From NCBI GenBank assembly GCA_025677815.1, contig JAIXMP010000002.1, positions 434,001 through 498,000 on the forward strand: a stretch of DNA of 64,000 nt. Reading direction: 5' to 3'. The stretch is from Phascolomyces articulosus (taxonomy: Eukaryota; Mucoromycota; Mucoromycetes; Mucorales; Lichtheimiaceae). Below are positions 38,956-51,563 of this stretch, piece by piece. Made by a program: the position numbers and the translations under genes. Numbering within the stretch: position 1 is the first letter of the stretch; each line of letters starts with the position of its first letter. The notes under the pieces were generated by a model. It was not told where the DNA came from and did no database searches. It worked only from the letters and a program-made list of their open reading frames with translations.

Positions 38956-41042
38956 TCAACCACCAGTAACCCAACGCTTAATAGTGGATGGGCAATCTTT
39001 ATATTTAAGTACTGCTTCTGTAACTTGGTTTTGTTCAAGCATAAGTTTCGCCATTCGATATTCTTTTGGACATTTGGCAATTTCTTCTAATGGGCAAACA
39101 AGTTCAAAACCTTGTAAATTTTCAAATGCCTATATAATTGTTGGTTCATATTAAACCACCATCCAATTTTTTATATCTAATAATGTCATCATCACCATCG
39201 TCCCTTCCTTGTTTATTTTTGTTATTACCTTCAAAGCAACAGGTCGCTTATATAATCTCACACCGAAACCAGCACCTCGAACTTGTGTTTGATTCATAAA
39301 GTCTCTATATTCATCAAATACCATTTCAAAGTTAAAAGTGCTGATATCCTTTTCCAATAATTTTTTCATCGCAACAATAAGAATTAATTCCAACAATGAT
39401 ACGCCTAATAAAAATAACAATTGTTGAGTGATCCATTATTACAAATAGACTTTCTTCTCGTTTAGTTCTTTCTCTCCGTTGATTTTTACCTTTTAGAATT
39501 TCAGTTTTTGAATCAGATCGTTGTGCAATACTAGTTTCTTGGAAGTGATTCATTGAGAGAAAAGGTTCGTCTACACTAAGTTGCGAGATAGGTTCGAACT
39601 TATATCCAATAAGCCCTTACTTAGTATTCATAATTGATCAATGTGTAATTTCAAATGATAAACTAGAAGAAAACTTACACAAATCTTGTAAAACATTCTG
39701 ATATCCTTGGTCAAATCAAATATACGTCTAATAATACTAATGATGGTTGTATCTTTGAAGAGTTCCTATTAGTGGTATATTTTAGTATCAATTCAACTAG
39801 GGACTATAGTCATTATTCATTTCCATTTGAGATATAGGCAATATAAACCTATCTGTTTTATAGTTACCTCAATAGATGCATTAAATTGATCAGTATAGGT
39901 GCTATAGCCTGGTGTATCAGTTATTAATGTACGTAATTGAAGCGCACCTTTTGTAAGTTCTTTAAAGTCATCGAATTCCTTTGGTGGAAACAAGTAGATT
40001 TGTCTATGTGAAAATCGAGATTTGACACGTTTTTCGAGTAATAATAAGGCATCCTAGTTACGCATCCAATGAGTATGAAGAGTAATCATTTATCCATATA
40101 CTTTTTTTTTTCGTTTTCATATTTCATCCTTTCTCTCAATCGAATAATAAACTTACCAATCTACAGGTCAATCCTATAACAGCCATTGGGTTTTGCGCAC
40201 TTTGTGCAGCATCGAATAAATTATATAACAATGCTTGTTTAGGCTGTTGCGCAAATAAATCAAATTCATCCAATATAAAGATAACAGGCAATGTCATTTT
40301 ATCACCAGATTTTAACAAAGACAATAGATATTCAAATGATTCAGCAAACGATCCCTATAATAACGTATAAACATAAATTCAAGTCAACACTACAGTTTAT
40401 TTAGATTATTTCGTCTTTTGCCCACTATAAACTTACAAAGCGCCGGGATGATTGTTGCTGTTGATCCACTTGTCGTTCAAACAGTTGTCTAGCAATTTCG
40501 TTCAGGGCAAGACGATCGGTTGACTGAATCAGACCATTAAGTCTAATCACACAGAATCCTTCCTGATCACCTCGATTATATTCTCTTGCAAGATCGTCCA
40601 AGACGCGACGAACGAGCATGGTTTTCCCTGTACCTCGATTACCAATTATTAAACACGAGTTACTTTCACCTTTGGATACTGTTTGATCAAGTAGATCATG
40701 TAGTTTTTCATATTCCTCATCAAGACCATAAAGTTGTGATGGTACTGATTGTTCAGATATATGTGCTAAGAGTCTAGACGATGCCAATTCGACGTGATTC
40801 TTTAATGTATCATTGTTATGTGTACGCGAGGTAGAGGAAGAGGACGAGGCCGCTGTTGCTGCTGCTGTTAGTGCAAATGGATCGTCATTGTTATCGTACA
40901 ATACGGTAGAATTGGTAAGACGTGCGCGTTTATTGGTAGGTGAAGCAGGTGCAGGTCGTTTTATTGATCTATGAGATGACCTTCGTGTTGGGGATGGTGG
41001 GAAAAACTTGTGAAAAGCATCCCAATCAAAAGATTCTGACAT
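38956..41042 (-). CDS. ORC4: Origin recognition complex subunit 4
   Basis: AAA+ subunit of ORC, which licenses replication origins. Exons (right to left): 40437-41042, 40157-40354, 39868-40053, 39679-39765, 39490-39598, 39229-39404 and 38956-39129. They total 1536 nt (511 aa). A disordered Ser/Arg/Pro N terminus of about 95 residues precedes the AAA+ core. Walker A is [10 protein letters not shown] and Walker B is [12 protein letters not shown]; the arginine-finger region includes [13 protein letters not shown]. The C-terminal winged-helix part begins [15 protein letters not shown] and includes EYRDFMNQ. The Walker A motif is complete, so ATP binding is expected. The C-terminal winged helix is about the usual length for the family. 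Confidence 0.93.
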
Positions 41043-42219
41043 TGTGTTATAAGTTAAAAAAAGAGTAGTCCTTCACTTTGGAAAGGACCAGGAACAAAAT
41101 TTTTAATTTGGATTTGCGCTTGAATCCTAACTTTATAACATCAGGGCAAGAAAGTACAAGTAGTTTATCTATATAATAATATTTTTACGAGCATAACGAT
41201 TGAAATGGCATATACATTACCACAATTTGAATTAACCAGACGGATATTCGACTAGAACAATGACCCAAACAATTATACTTCTACTATATCAGTTGTAAAA
41301 TAAAATTAACATTAGAAAAAGAAACATTCACATTTTTTACAGACGGAACGCCTGGCAAATCTGAATATGGATATTTTTAGAAAGAAATGGTTTTTTTTAA
41401 ATCTGTTTTATATATCTTGAGTTTATTTTACATCTTCGAATATACACTGAATTTATTTTTTCCAAGTATAACAGTTATTAAACAGAGAAATATCATACCC
41501 AAATTCTCTTGTAATATTTTTAATATGTATAAGGGGATATATGCTTCTCATTTTCCTATCATTCACCTTGGGAAAAACGTTGCAAATGTGTTCAAATGTG
41601 TGCAGAATCTGTCTAATGTGCAGGATGTGTTTATTTTTTGAACGTTTATTGCACACATTATTTGTCAGTAGAATAGTAAATTTATATTATAATTTATCCT
41701 TAAGCCAATAAAGTACTCAGTAGCCTAGGTTTGTCTTTCTCGTTATGGACATCTTCCCATATTATGTCAATAATGAATCTCCTCTATTAGAAGCAACAAC
41801 TATGCATAGCACGAATGAATAACGATTTTGTCTTGAAATGCTAAGTATAGTATAAAATCAGGTGTATCGGCAAAAATACTACAAAAGGTTAATATAAAAT
41901 CAGGTACGAAAAGTAGTCCTTGAAAAAGAAAATTGTGGCATATAATTTATAAGGATACATGGCAAATTATAACATCAATAAAGGTAAAGATATTTGAGCA
42001 ACAAGAGAATGATACTTTGTACTCTCTGCAATACATAAATGTAAAGAAGGCTAGTAGAACCGATGGTTAAATCTGGTAGACATCATTCAATAACTGGAGG
42101 GTTTGTAACAAAAAATAGATAACAAAATAAATTGATTATTAAAAGAAGAACGTAAGCAATGAATTAATAAAACCCATACAAGTAAAAGGCAATAACTACA
42201 GTATAGCTATTTTAAATGT
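41043..42219. other. Intergenic, no gene recognised
   Basis: AT-rich upstream region of ORC4. The open frames at 41387-41656 on either strand have hydrophobic, low-complexity translations and no domain. Confidence 0.5.
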
Positions 42220-42486
42220 ATGGTTTCCATGGAAGATAAATTACGTTACAAAGCAATCCAATATGAATGCAAACAAGGCTATCAGTTCAATGATGAAACT
42301 GGAAAATGCAAATCTGAAGAAATAGTTCAATGTTGCAAGAGAGAACTCGTCTGTCTTTCTGATTATTTCTCCCGTTCATCTGTAAGCAACATCACTATCT
42401 CTCTTCTAACTAATTTCATTATCTAATTCTTATTCTTTATTCATTTCTTCCTTATACTTGCTGTTATTATTACCTTGTCTATCTAG
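42220..42486 (+). pseudogene. Truncated relic of a CBM14-like small secreted protein
   Basis: The translation from 42220 contains a Tyr-x-Cys, GYQF, GKC and VQC pattern matching the C4-C6 half of the cysteine domain in the copies at 48773, 51564 and 54038. The signal peptide and the first half of the domain are absent. After the domain the frame drifts, and the hydrophobic tail expected of a GPI signal is found only in another frame (to about 42486). The similarity is by eye, but the Cys spacing and GYQF word agree well with 51564-52166. Confidence 0.5.
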
Positions 42487-42952
42487 TAAAGTGGTAATGT
42501 TATAAAAATCCCGTGTATTTTCTTATTTTGGTATTATATCATATTTCATATACTTCCTAAATAAATGAACAACTTTTTTTACTCATTACGTAATTTAAGA
42601 ATATAATGATAAATACCAGTGGTTTAATTCAGAACGTATCAACATCTATATTTAAAAAATACGTATATATTATATAACCCATAAAGTTTAAAATCAAGTA
42701 CGTACTAATTGTCATAAGCAGAAAAAAAAATACTGTAGCTGAGGTTTGCTATGAAAAGAAAACTACTACTCACTTTTGTTATTGTCGTATAAGAATAATA
42801 TATAATACTTATATTTATTATTGTCATAAATGTAGTATATAATAATACATTACGTAAAAGGGTACTTGTAACGTATGAGAGAGGGGAGGGGGAGGTTATT
42901 AGAAATGCAAAAATGGGAGACAGAAGAATTATTCGATATATCTTTACGATAT
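42487..42952. other. Intergenic between the CBM14-like relic and the F-box pseudogene
   Basis: About 470 bp of AT-rich sequence, no feature seen. Confidence 0.6.
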
Positions 42953-45193
42953 TTATAGGCGCTTTATATGTTTTTTCAGTTTATTCTCACCACGTTTTGT
43001 AAAATGCCGCTTACTCTTCTTGTTTCCAGAATCCCGGACTCCGCTCATTGATAATTTTGTAAGAGTCTTGCACGCCACTAAAGAATCTGCGGCTTCATTT
43101 GTCATAGGCGTACCGTGGATTTCAAGCTTTTCTAATAAAGGATAATCCTTAATTAAACGAGTAAATTCGTTCATCTCTTCCTCAAGGATTGGGTCTCTGG
43201 AAAAACAACTACCCCGCGAATATGGAATGATAGTAAACTTTTGATCCTCGCAACACGGTATAATAAAGAAAGTGTTAATCCAAAACAACAAGATATCTCC
43301 AAATTTTGTAACGTAGCATGATCACTGATCTCTGCCTTTGTATTTGAAGTGGCTACATTTTTCTGCTTCTGCTCCTGTTGTTGTTGCTTTGTTGTTATAT
43401 CACAATAATGAATCAGGAGTTTTTCAAATCCTTGGCGGCTGACATTAGCTCCAAAAAGATAAAAACTAGAGAGACGATTCAATTTCATGACAGCGTCGAA
43501 TACTTTATCTCTTGTTGATTCGTTCGCCAGTTCATCATCATAAGACCCTGGGGAAAAGCTACACTTGTTTAAGGAGAGTGCTTCTAATGATGGGTAACAA
43601 CGGAGCATCCCTGGGAATTCTTCATAAGATGATTGACTTAGATTACTTATAGTCAGTCTTGTCAATTTGGTCATGGTAAACAGAGATAGAGGTTTCCAAT
43701 CCGGTCGAATATGTTCCCTCTGAGGATAGGGGAATCTTTCGTCGTCATCGTCCAGTGTAAGTTCCATTCTTTCAAGGGTACCACGGCCTCTTGCCAGCTG
43801 AACAGCCAAAGTTGTTGCTGATTTGAGAGAATTAAGCTCTAAAACACGTAGACCATGTTCGCTACCACTTGTTTGTACATCTACTATTGCTCCTTGTGAA
43901 CTGATCTCGGATAATGTAATCCTGTTGTCGTTATGGTTATAAGAGTATTTTAAATGCATCGTAAGTTCATCTAGGTTTGGACAGGATCGAGCAATAGCAA
44001 TGAGTGGATCAGGATGGTAGAATCCTTCCAATGATAAATGTTTGAGGCATGGAGAACGGCATAAGAGTGGTTCAAGTCCTGATAGAGGGGCATCGTGTAC
44101 TGTGACATCAAGGTAAAGTCTTCTCAGGTGAGTTGTTGTAGTGTTGTCCACGGTTGACAATTTACCCTTAAAGTCTGATTTCCTCTCGGCAGTAAGTGTA
44201 ACATTCTCAAGGTTTGGGCATATCTTCAAAATCTGCTCCAATGAAATCCTCGTATTCTGGCAGGAAAAGCTCAAGTAAAGTGTAGTTAATGAATCACCTA
44301 CGAATGGTAAGGCACCATAGAGTAATGCTTCCACCGCATTAATTTTTTCGAAAGCGTCGTATTCACTGTATTTGAAAGACATCATATCTAACAATATATA
44401 GTAACAATATATAACATATTATCACCCTATATATATATATTAAAAATATTCCACGTTTTAGAAGCGTTAATATTATATAAATTATTACCACGATCACTGA
44501 GGGAGACTTCTTTTAAATTGGAGAAATCGTGTATTTTGAGAAGCTGAATATATTGCTTGGCAGTTTTATGCGTTCCAGGAGAGATAGATAATTTCTTAAT
44601 TGATTTCGCTATTATTGGTAAGATGCATATGATGTCATTGTTGTCTGTATGGATCGTTGTCCCATCATCAAATCTATCCTATCCAATAAACCCACTCTGT
44701 TCCACATATTGGATCCTAAGATCTTGCTCCGCCACGATGTTGAAACATACAGACATATGGCTGCTGCGCTTTCGTGGAGGTAGTTGATGATATGATAAAC
44801 AACTTCAGATGGACACAACATAATAAAATCAATCCGTCGTTCACGTTTCTTTTTTATCTCGGTCAGTAGTGTTTGTATAATATAATGGTCTTTGATTGGA
44901 ACAAAATGGAGACTTTGGAGAAGGAAAATGATAGCGTCACCTTGATGCCCTTGATCAGAATATAATTTTGCAACGCGTATGTAGTTTGTAGGGTCTTTTT
45001 TATTTTTTTGTTAACCTTTTTCGCGCTTCGTTTATTTCTCGAGCAAACGTTTCATAAGTTGGTGGTTTTTTTCTCGTTGGTTTTGCTGAATTGCTGTTGA
45101 TTTTTTCTTTCTTTGTGATGAACGATTATGGCTGTAGTTCGCACTTGATTCCGTAGAAGCATTAGTGGCATCGCATCTTTTGTCATTGAGCAT
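42953..45193 (-). pseudogene. TPR/F-box/LRR gene copy with multiple frameshifts
   Basis: Paralogue of the intact gene at 45570-47921. It reads right to left from an ATG at 45191-45193. The TPR-like start matches the intact copy (TYETFAREINE against AYKTLAQEIKE; DPTNYIRVAKLY against NPTNYLHAGKFY). An F-box (MLCPSEVVYHIINYL) and leucine-rich repeats (LLYGALPFVGDSLTTLYL...) follow. The end reads FTKRGENKLKKHIKRL against FSKTGERLLKKHIESL. The frame breaks at least four times: at an A7 run near 45070, at an A7 run near 45010, near 44660, and at a T5 run near 43208. The intron at about 44394-44500 is conserved in position with the paralogue's. Either a decaying gene or homopolymer sequencing errors; all other genes nearby are clean, which favours decay. 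Confidence 0.65.
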
Positions 45194-45569
45194 CGATTGA
45201 TCCAGTTTTTTGTTAGCTAATCGTAATTTTATTGTAAATGAATTCTTTTAATTGCCACTGTAAAATCGCCTTTTACTTTGGAATGGAAAAAAAGACCGGA
45301 AACTAGTTTGGTTTCTTATTTTCTGTGGAAGTATGGGTTCTCCTTATAGAAACAAGAGATAAATATAAATGCATGATACAAAAGTTTTATTTGATACTTA
45401 TCATCACGCTAACGTTATTATTCTTCAGTTTTAGTTATTTATTTACATGCTGGAATGTTTGACATAGCAACTTTTATTTTTGTTAATATAATAACAATAT
45501 ATTTATTAAAGTATTAAAATGAGAAATAAAAAAGAATGGATACAGTTTATAATATAGGTGATACAATGT
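45194..45569. other. Spacer between the two F-box genes
   Basis: 376 bp, presumably the promoter of the frameshifted copy and the 3' end of the intact copy. No distinct element seen. Confidence 0.6.
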
Positions 45570-47921
45570 TTATATGTTGTTGGATGACAAACTTTCTATA
45601 TGTTTTTTCAACAACCTTTCTCCAGTTTTTGAAAAACCCCGAGCTTGCTCCACAAGTAGAGTTTTCAAGCTCTTGCATGCTATGATATCTTGAATGGCTT
45701 GATCTGACAAGATGACGTTAACTAATTCGAGGTATGATAATAAAGGGAGAACCTTTTCTTCACCACCAGCAGTCAATTCACGAGTAAAGCCATCAATGGG
45801 ATTGGCGGATAGATTTGAGGATAGAATGTTCTTCTTGGTGTGAGTATTTAGAGGTGATAATATAATTGTAAGTTTTTGTAGTGTTTTCATCTTTGCAACA
45901 TGTTGTAATGCTTTGCTCGTGAGTCCATGACAATAAATAATTTGGAGTGATTTTAAGCCACAACTACCGAAACTTGATGATGAAGTAGCAGTTAATTCTT
46001 GTTCTTGTGTAATAACATTAGAATAATATTCCGTCAATGGTTCAAAAAAACTTTTATCAAGAGCATTTATACCGAATCCTTCGAATCCGAGCCGGATAAG
46101 CTTGTTCCTTTGAGTAATAGCACTGACTAAGCGCATTGGTTCAAAAATGGGTTGTTGCTCAAAGTATGATCTGTATGGAGCACCCAAATATAATGATTCT
46201 AGAGAATGTAGACGTTGTAAAATATCTGGAAGTTGTTGAAAATAAAATGATATATGACCTTGGGATATATGCAATGTCGAGAGATTGTGCATAGGGAGTG
46301 TGTAAAGAGTTTCTTGAGGAGTAAATACAGTAGAGCTGATAGTGAGTTTGGTTGACAATGTTCGAAGTGTATCACTGCTTTTTTCTAATCGAGAGCGTAT
46401 AAAGCCAGTTGAATATAGGTTGTCAAGTATCAAGCGTCGAAATCCAACACAATTACCACTGTTGTTATTATCGCTGCTGTTGGACGTGGCTGTATTAAGT
46501 TGTTGAAAACCATTGTTATCTTCATTGTTATTTGCTCGTTCAATTCCCGTACTTGTGGTTGCTGATGAGTTGGTCATCCTATCCCTCTGTTGGTCTCTTA
46601 ATGAATTGTCGTCATTATCATCATTATCATAATCAAATTCTCCTTCAAGTTCTTCCAATAGCAACTTTTTATTGCCACTGTTGTCCAACATGGTTACCCT
46701 GAGGTCGTCTAACTCTGGGCAAGATTTATTATTGCTGAGTAAGGCCAAAAGATGACTGCTGTCCAAATATGTATAAGCATTCGGCGTCTTGTAATAAAAT
46801 ACGTTCAGGCTTTTTAGACGCGGCATGAAAGGAAGTAATTCACCCAACAGTGACCAGATAGTATGTGGATATATGGAACGGAAAGTAAACTTGATTTTTG
46901 TCAGAAATTCAAACGCAGCAAACTCTTCTTGTTCCATACGTGCCAATCCAACACTATTGGTGGAAGGATCAACATATTCACCACGATAATAACGACTTGG
47001 TCTTTCTTGTTCAACACGATTAATATTAAATTTAGCAGATTTAAGTTTTCGACAAATGGATAATACGCGAAATATAGAGAGTTTGGCACCTTCTTGTGTG
47101 GTCAAGGACAAATCCAAATATGTTAAGGTAGACGAAACATAAGGTAGTGCACCATAGAGTAACTTGACTAGATTGATTTCTGGGTTACCTATACCGCCAT
47201 CCACTTTTTTAAAGTAAAATTAGAACGATGTACATTTCCGCTTGATCCAACCAAATAAATGTATACTGTTTAGAGTAACAACATAAAGAAAAAAAAATAG
47301 AAACGTGTTGTCATCATATTTACCAGTATCAGAAATACATAGTGATCTCAAATTCGAAAAATCATTCATCTTGAATATTCCAAAGTGCTTCTTTAATCTT
47401 TCTGGACGGGTATGAATATAAAGACTCTTGACATTTTTTGAAATGATTTGTAATAATTGGGATAATTTACGTTGTTTTCCCGTGACATCCGGAGTAAAGG
47501 ATTTCCAAACACCAGGATGATCCAAAAACTTCTTACGCCAAACTCGTGCAACATCAATGCAATGGACTGCGGTTGTCAAATCAACATAACCAATAATGTT
47601 ATGCACAATTTCGTATGGACAACGGGTTACAAAATCGACACGTCGCTCCAATCGTGTTTTGGCCAATTCCAATTGTTGTTGAAGAATAAGGTGGTCTGAT
47701 GGTAAAACGTTTTGTAGACCTTGTTCACATATAAATATGCATTCTTTTTGTTTACCTTCACAATAATAAAATTTCCCTGCATGTAGATAATTGGTTGGGT
47801 TTGATGGATCGTTTTGTATCGCTTGCAACGTTTCTTTTATTTCTTGAGCAAGTGTTTTATATGCTGTTGTTGGTTTCAAGATGGTGCCGTCCTTGTTGTC
47901 CTTACTATGGTCAATATTCAT
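45570..47921 (-). CDS. TPR/F-box/leucine-rich-repeat protein (Dia2/Pof3-like layout)
   Basis: Probable substrate receptor of an SCF (Skp1-cullin-F-box) ubiquitin ligase. Exons 47324-47921 and 45570-47203 (2232 nt, 743 aa), with one intron in phase 1. Residues about 20-95 form TPR-like helices (NYLHAGKFYYCEGKQKE). The F-box is at about 98-140 (CPYEIVHNIIGYVDLTTAV, then VWRKKFLDHPGVWK). The rest is degenerate LRRs (for example LKSLNVFYY, LSTLHISQG, LESLYLGAP), broken by an acidic Asp/Asn insert at about residues 390-460. TPR, F-box and LRR in this order is the layout of yeast Dia2 and fission yeast Pof3; orthology is not claimed because the sequence is divergent and tandemly duplicated. TATA-like sequence lies about 120 bp upstream (plus 48036-48046). 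Confidence 0.8.
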
Positions 47922-48772
47922 TTTTACCAGTTGATTCGACGTTCTTTGATTGAGTAATGAGCTTTAAGATCAATTTGTGCTCTTGAATGATTGAAAGAAA
48001 TGGAAGTGCTTGGATAAAATGAAAAAAAAAACCCCATTATATATAAATCGAGTCATCTGATGTAACACAAGATGTCTGTTACCATGGCAACGGTGCACAA
48101 CTAACCAGAATAGTGGATTTATGATTCTTGTTTTTCTATAAAAAAGGACTATAAATAAAATAAGCATTCATTCGCTGCTGGTCAACTTGTTTAAAAGGAT
48201 CAATCATTTTAATTCATATTCCAGCAATAACCTAAGATAACAACAATGTTAAATTATAAATCACTCTCAATAGAGCACTTCTGTAAAAATCAAATGATGC
48301 TTTGTGCTACAACATTTTTCATGCATTGATTCTATTATTTGGTGTTCAATTTATGTCAATAATGAAAATCTGATTTACCATTGTTACAACCTTCTAGGTA
48401 TGTATCTGACAACGCTATTAATAATATGAATAAGCTATCACTGCTGTAAAATTTATGGTATGTTTATTATAGTGCAAACATAGTGAATGCTAACAAAACG
48501 CCAAACATACTACTAATGTTATAAATATAACACCTCAGTGTTATAATAGCATGATGTGGTTTATCATAAGAAACCAGATTTTTTATTGACAACACTATTA
48601 CTTCTATTTCTTCCCATTGGAATATACATATCCCAATTTTTCCAAGAGTGTAGAAAGTATAAAAAGTTCTTTTTACCAGTTTTTCAATTGGATAATTTCT
48701 TCTTATACCAGCTCTTCCTTTATTCGCCTTCTCTTACAATTTTAACAACAACACTACTACTATTTAACCCCA
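47922..48772. other. Divergent promoter region of the F-box gene and CBM14-like copy 2
   Basis: Contains a perfect hairpin TATAACAC-CTCA-GTGTTATA at 48526-48545, and TATAAAAAG at about 48659-48667, some 110 bp upstream of the 48773 start. No additional gene. Confidence 0.5.
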
Positions 48773-49249
48773 ATGAAATTATTTACACTTAGTAGGACCT
48801 TTGCTATTACTCTTTTATTTTCAACGCTTAATATCATATTCGTGTTTTCCACTGAAGACTCGTTTGCTGCTGTGAATCAGCATCCTGAAAAACTCCTTCA
48901 AAAACAAAAGGCACATATACCAGACTTATGTAGTGATTTCAAGAAAGGTGGTAAACCGTATGCTGCAGTTCATGGATCCTGTACTGAATATTATCAATGC
49001 ATTCAAAGTATGGATAAGACAATGCCCAGACATTGTGATTATGGAACGATGTTTAATGAAGAAATTGGAAAATGTGTTCCAATTACAGACAAAAGCGAGG
49101 ATTGTCATGATCATGGTGAATATCCAAGAAAAAAAAGTAACAGTAATAAATTAGCGATCTCCACCACCATTAACAACAACATGCTACTAGGGGTAATTGC
49201 AGTTGGTGTTATTTATCCAAATCAACCTTTTTTATTATTGCTGGAATAA
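48773..49249 (+). CDS. Small secreted protein with one CBM14/peritrophin-A-like domain, copy 2 (full Cys set)
   Basis: Single exon, 158 aa, no intron. Signal peptide about residues 1-26. One cysteine domain at 53-111 has six Cys at 53, 70, 76, 88, 101 and 111 (spacing C-x16-C-x5-C-x11-C-x12-C-x9-C). Aromatics sit where peritrophin-A domains have them (EYYQC, GTMF). This matches the chitin-binding CBM14 family, known in fungi from Avr4-type effectors and common in animal peritrophins. The C terminus is a Ser/Asn-rich linker then a hydrophobic segment (LLGVIAVGVI), weaker than the GPI tails of the paralogues and ending PFLLLLE, so membrane anchoring is uncertain. Likely a wall- or surface-associated chitin-binding protein. 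No chitin-binding assay is implied; identity of family is by pattern. Confidence 0.7.
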   Translation: MKLFTLSRTFAITLLFSTLNIIFVFSTEDSFAAVNQHPEKLLQKQKAHIPDLCSDFKKGGKPYAAVHGSCTEYYQCIQSMDKTMPRHCDYGTMFNEEIGKCVPITDKSEDCHDHGEYPRKKSNSNKLAISTTINNNMLLGVIAVGVIYPNQPFLLLLE

Positions 49250-50240
49250 AAGAATTACTTATAAAGAACTGTTATGGCTGCCATGATGCTGTGTAATACC
49301 TCAGTGCTTTTGATTCCTTCTGAAACATTATACTAAATAAAGTTTTTTATTGTTTAATAAAACATTTGTATCTGTACTATAAAATGTGTAATGAAAAAGT
49401 ATTTTATACGGTGTGTTGCCAAAATTAGTGTTTATATACAGTAATAAAATAAAAGCAACATGGTTATGAACAATAGACAAATTTCGATGACTCATTTACG
49501 TGGGAAACGCTCAAAGGTTTAATTCTACATGTAATACTTACAAATAACTTCGACAGCTCCTGTCCGTTTGGAAATTATCTATTACTGTACAGCACTAAAT
49601 ATCACTTATTTTTATAGTATATATCAAAATTGCTGTTGTTGTTTACTTTTGCTATAATAATCTCATTCACTAATTTTAATGTGCGATAGATTACACATTA
49701 ATCCGTTAACGAAGGAATACCTTTTTTAACAATCTTTTAAAGGAAACAGATAGAACATATAAAACCATGGGACTGAAGAGTTCTGCAGTTTACATAAAAT
49801 AGGGGTCGGAAATCTTAGCTCTGTTTTTCATGGTCATATTGATACCAAAAAATTATTTTTCTCAATAGAACCTAGTGTTTTTATAGCAGCATTTCTTGGT
49901 TATGAAACAAATATAGGAATAGTAACTACATACAACTATCATTGACAACTAATTTTATAATGACCCTTCAACTTGTTTAATAAATGAAATGCACGGGAAA
50001 AATACCATAATTTTGTTTTGAGAAATGTAGATGATCTTTAATGACAAAATTTGCTGTTACATTCTCTTAGTATATCAAGTTAAACATTTTTTGTAGCCTT
50101 TTTTTTTAAAGTATATAACTAAATGGCAATTATGAAAGCAACATGACAGCACATTCTTTTTCTATCTTTTATCCATTTTATCATTATACGAAATATTTTT
50201 TGTTTCACATACAAAATAAACAAGATCCACAATAAGCAAC
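49250..50240. other. Intergenic between CBM14-like copies 2 and 3
   Basis: About 1 kb, AT-rich. No gene or further family relic recognised. Confidence 0.5.
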
Positions 50241-50859
50241 ATGTATCCTTATAATTTACTTTCAACCGTTGTCTTTGCCATCATTACAATTATTACCATG
50301 TTCAATTTAAAGGAAATCTCTGCCGATGTAGCCACCACCAATTCAACTATCCAAGAACTGCACCCAACTACTGTCAGTAGTGATAACACCACTAATGTGG
50401 AGTCCAATCCTCTCGTTCCACCTAAACCCGATAATAATCCTAGGAGTAATAAAGACGAAGAATGTTGTAGAAGAATAACAACAAAATCATCACTGATATA
50501 TGCCAGAAACTTAAAGACTAAAACAAACCCTATGCTCAATGTGCAACATCCTGCAGAAAGTACTATAGATGTATGCGCGATTTGAAACCGGAAAATATAT
50601 GACAGCTTGGTTCAAATGTTTAGAAGTTGGGTATCATTTTGATATGAAGGATGGAAAATGCAAAGTGGCAAGTCAAGTGCAACGTAAATTTGAAGATGAC
50701 AATCAAAATGCTGCAAATAATTAATCGTCCGGTTCTAATATCTTGACCATTCCTACCATCCTTCCAGCGTCTGATAATCTTTATATATTTACATTAATAT
50801 TACCTTCAATTGGTATTATTATTCTTATTGCTGTACTTTTCTTTCCTCTTTTCTTTTAA
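50241..50859 (+). pseudogene. CBM14-like copy 3, frameshifted and stop-interrupted
   Basis: The start is intact: signal peptide like the other copies (MYPYNLLSTVVFAII...) and a Thr/Asn/Pro linker. The frame then shifts by about 50470-50500. The first half of the cysteine domain continues in another frame (DICQKLKD, an in-frame TAA, then NKPYAQC and SCRKYYRC). A second shift near 50595-50602 leads to WFKCLEVGYHF and GKC, followed by another TAA. After that a GPI-like hydrophobic tail (LTIPTILPASDN... LFF) continues in frame to a TAA at 50857-50859. At least two shifts and two stops make it a pseudogene unless the assembly is wrong. Confidence 0.65.
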
Positions 50860-51563
50860 TCTCCTTTTCTCCTTGCCTTATTACGTATTGTCCTCAAACG
50901 CAAAAATAAAAATAAAAAATTGTGATGACTATTTTACTCAAAATAATGCAAAAAAAAGTTTCTTTTCTCGGCATTGGTTCTTATTTTCTGTTGTAGTATA
51001 ATATAAACTTGTTTCGAAAATATTATCTATTATCAGCAACAAACAACAGAAAGTTATTTTACATTGATACATAGGCCGATAATCAGCTGTGACAACAAAT
51101 AATAAGCATCATTGTTTGTAATGGATAATAATGTAATATCGTTTGATTGTGAAAAAGAAGTACATAAAACAATAGATAATTAAATTTGACGATAATAATA
51201 GCAACTGTGACAACTACTATTGTTTTTAATGTTCTTTTATTCCTATTCTATATAATAGTAGTCAAAGCAGCTGCTACGACAACAAATTTTATTTGGAAAT
51301 GAATAGATATGTTTTCCTTGGTGACAGCAAAAGTTGCAACGTGTATATTACCAGTGGAATCAAGCAAAATTAGGCTCATTGTTCATTATTTGAATCGTTT
51401 TGGATATATAAACAACAATTGATATTGAAGAAAACAGAAGGGTTTAATGCATCATCACCATCTTCTTCCATCAATCTTTTGACATTCTTTTATTTCCTAT
51501 ATTATTTCATATCTTCTATTACCCAAAACAACAGCAATAGTGGGGGTACATAGGGCGACAAGA
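50860..51563. other. Promoter region of CBM14-like copy 4
   Basis: Contains the block at 51378-51413 (below), shared with the upstream region of copy 5. Otherwise AT-rich without features. Confidence 0.5.
51378..51413 (+). promoter_or_regulatory. Shared promoter block with TATA box, CBM14-like copy 4
   Basis: CATTGTTCATTA, a short variable spacer, TTTTGG and then ATATATAAAC, about 150 bp upstream of the 51564 ATG. The same arrangement occurs at 53873-53911 before copy 5, so the duplication included the promoter. Confidence 0.55.

Noticed and set aside
43190..43215. Possible 16-nt intron (GTAGTTG...CCAG) in the F-box pseudogene
   Set aside because: Looks like donor, pyrimidine tract and acceptor, but is too short to be spliced; a T5-run indel explains the frame break better. 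The 21-nt candidate near 45000-45020 was rejected for the same reason.
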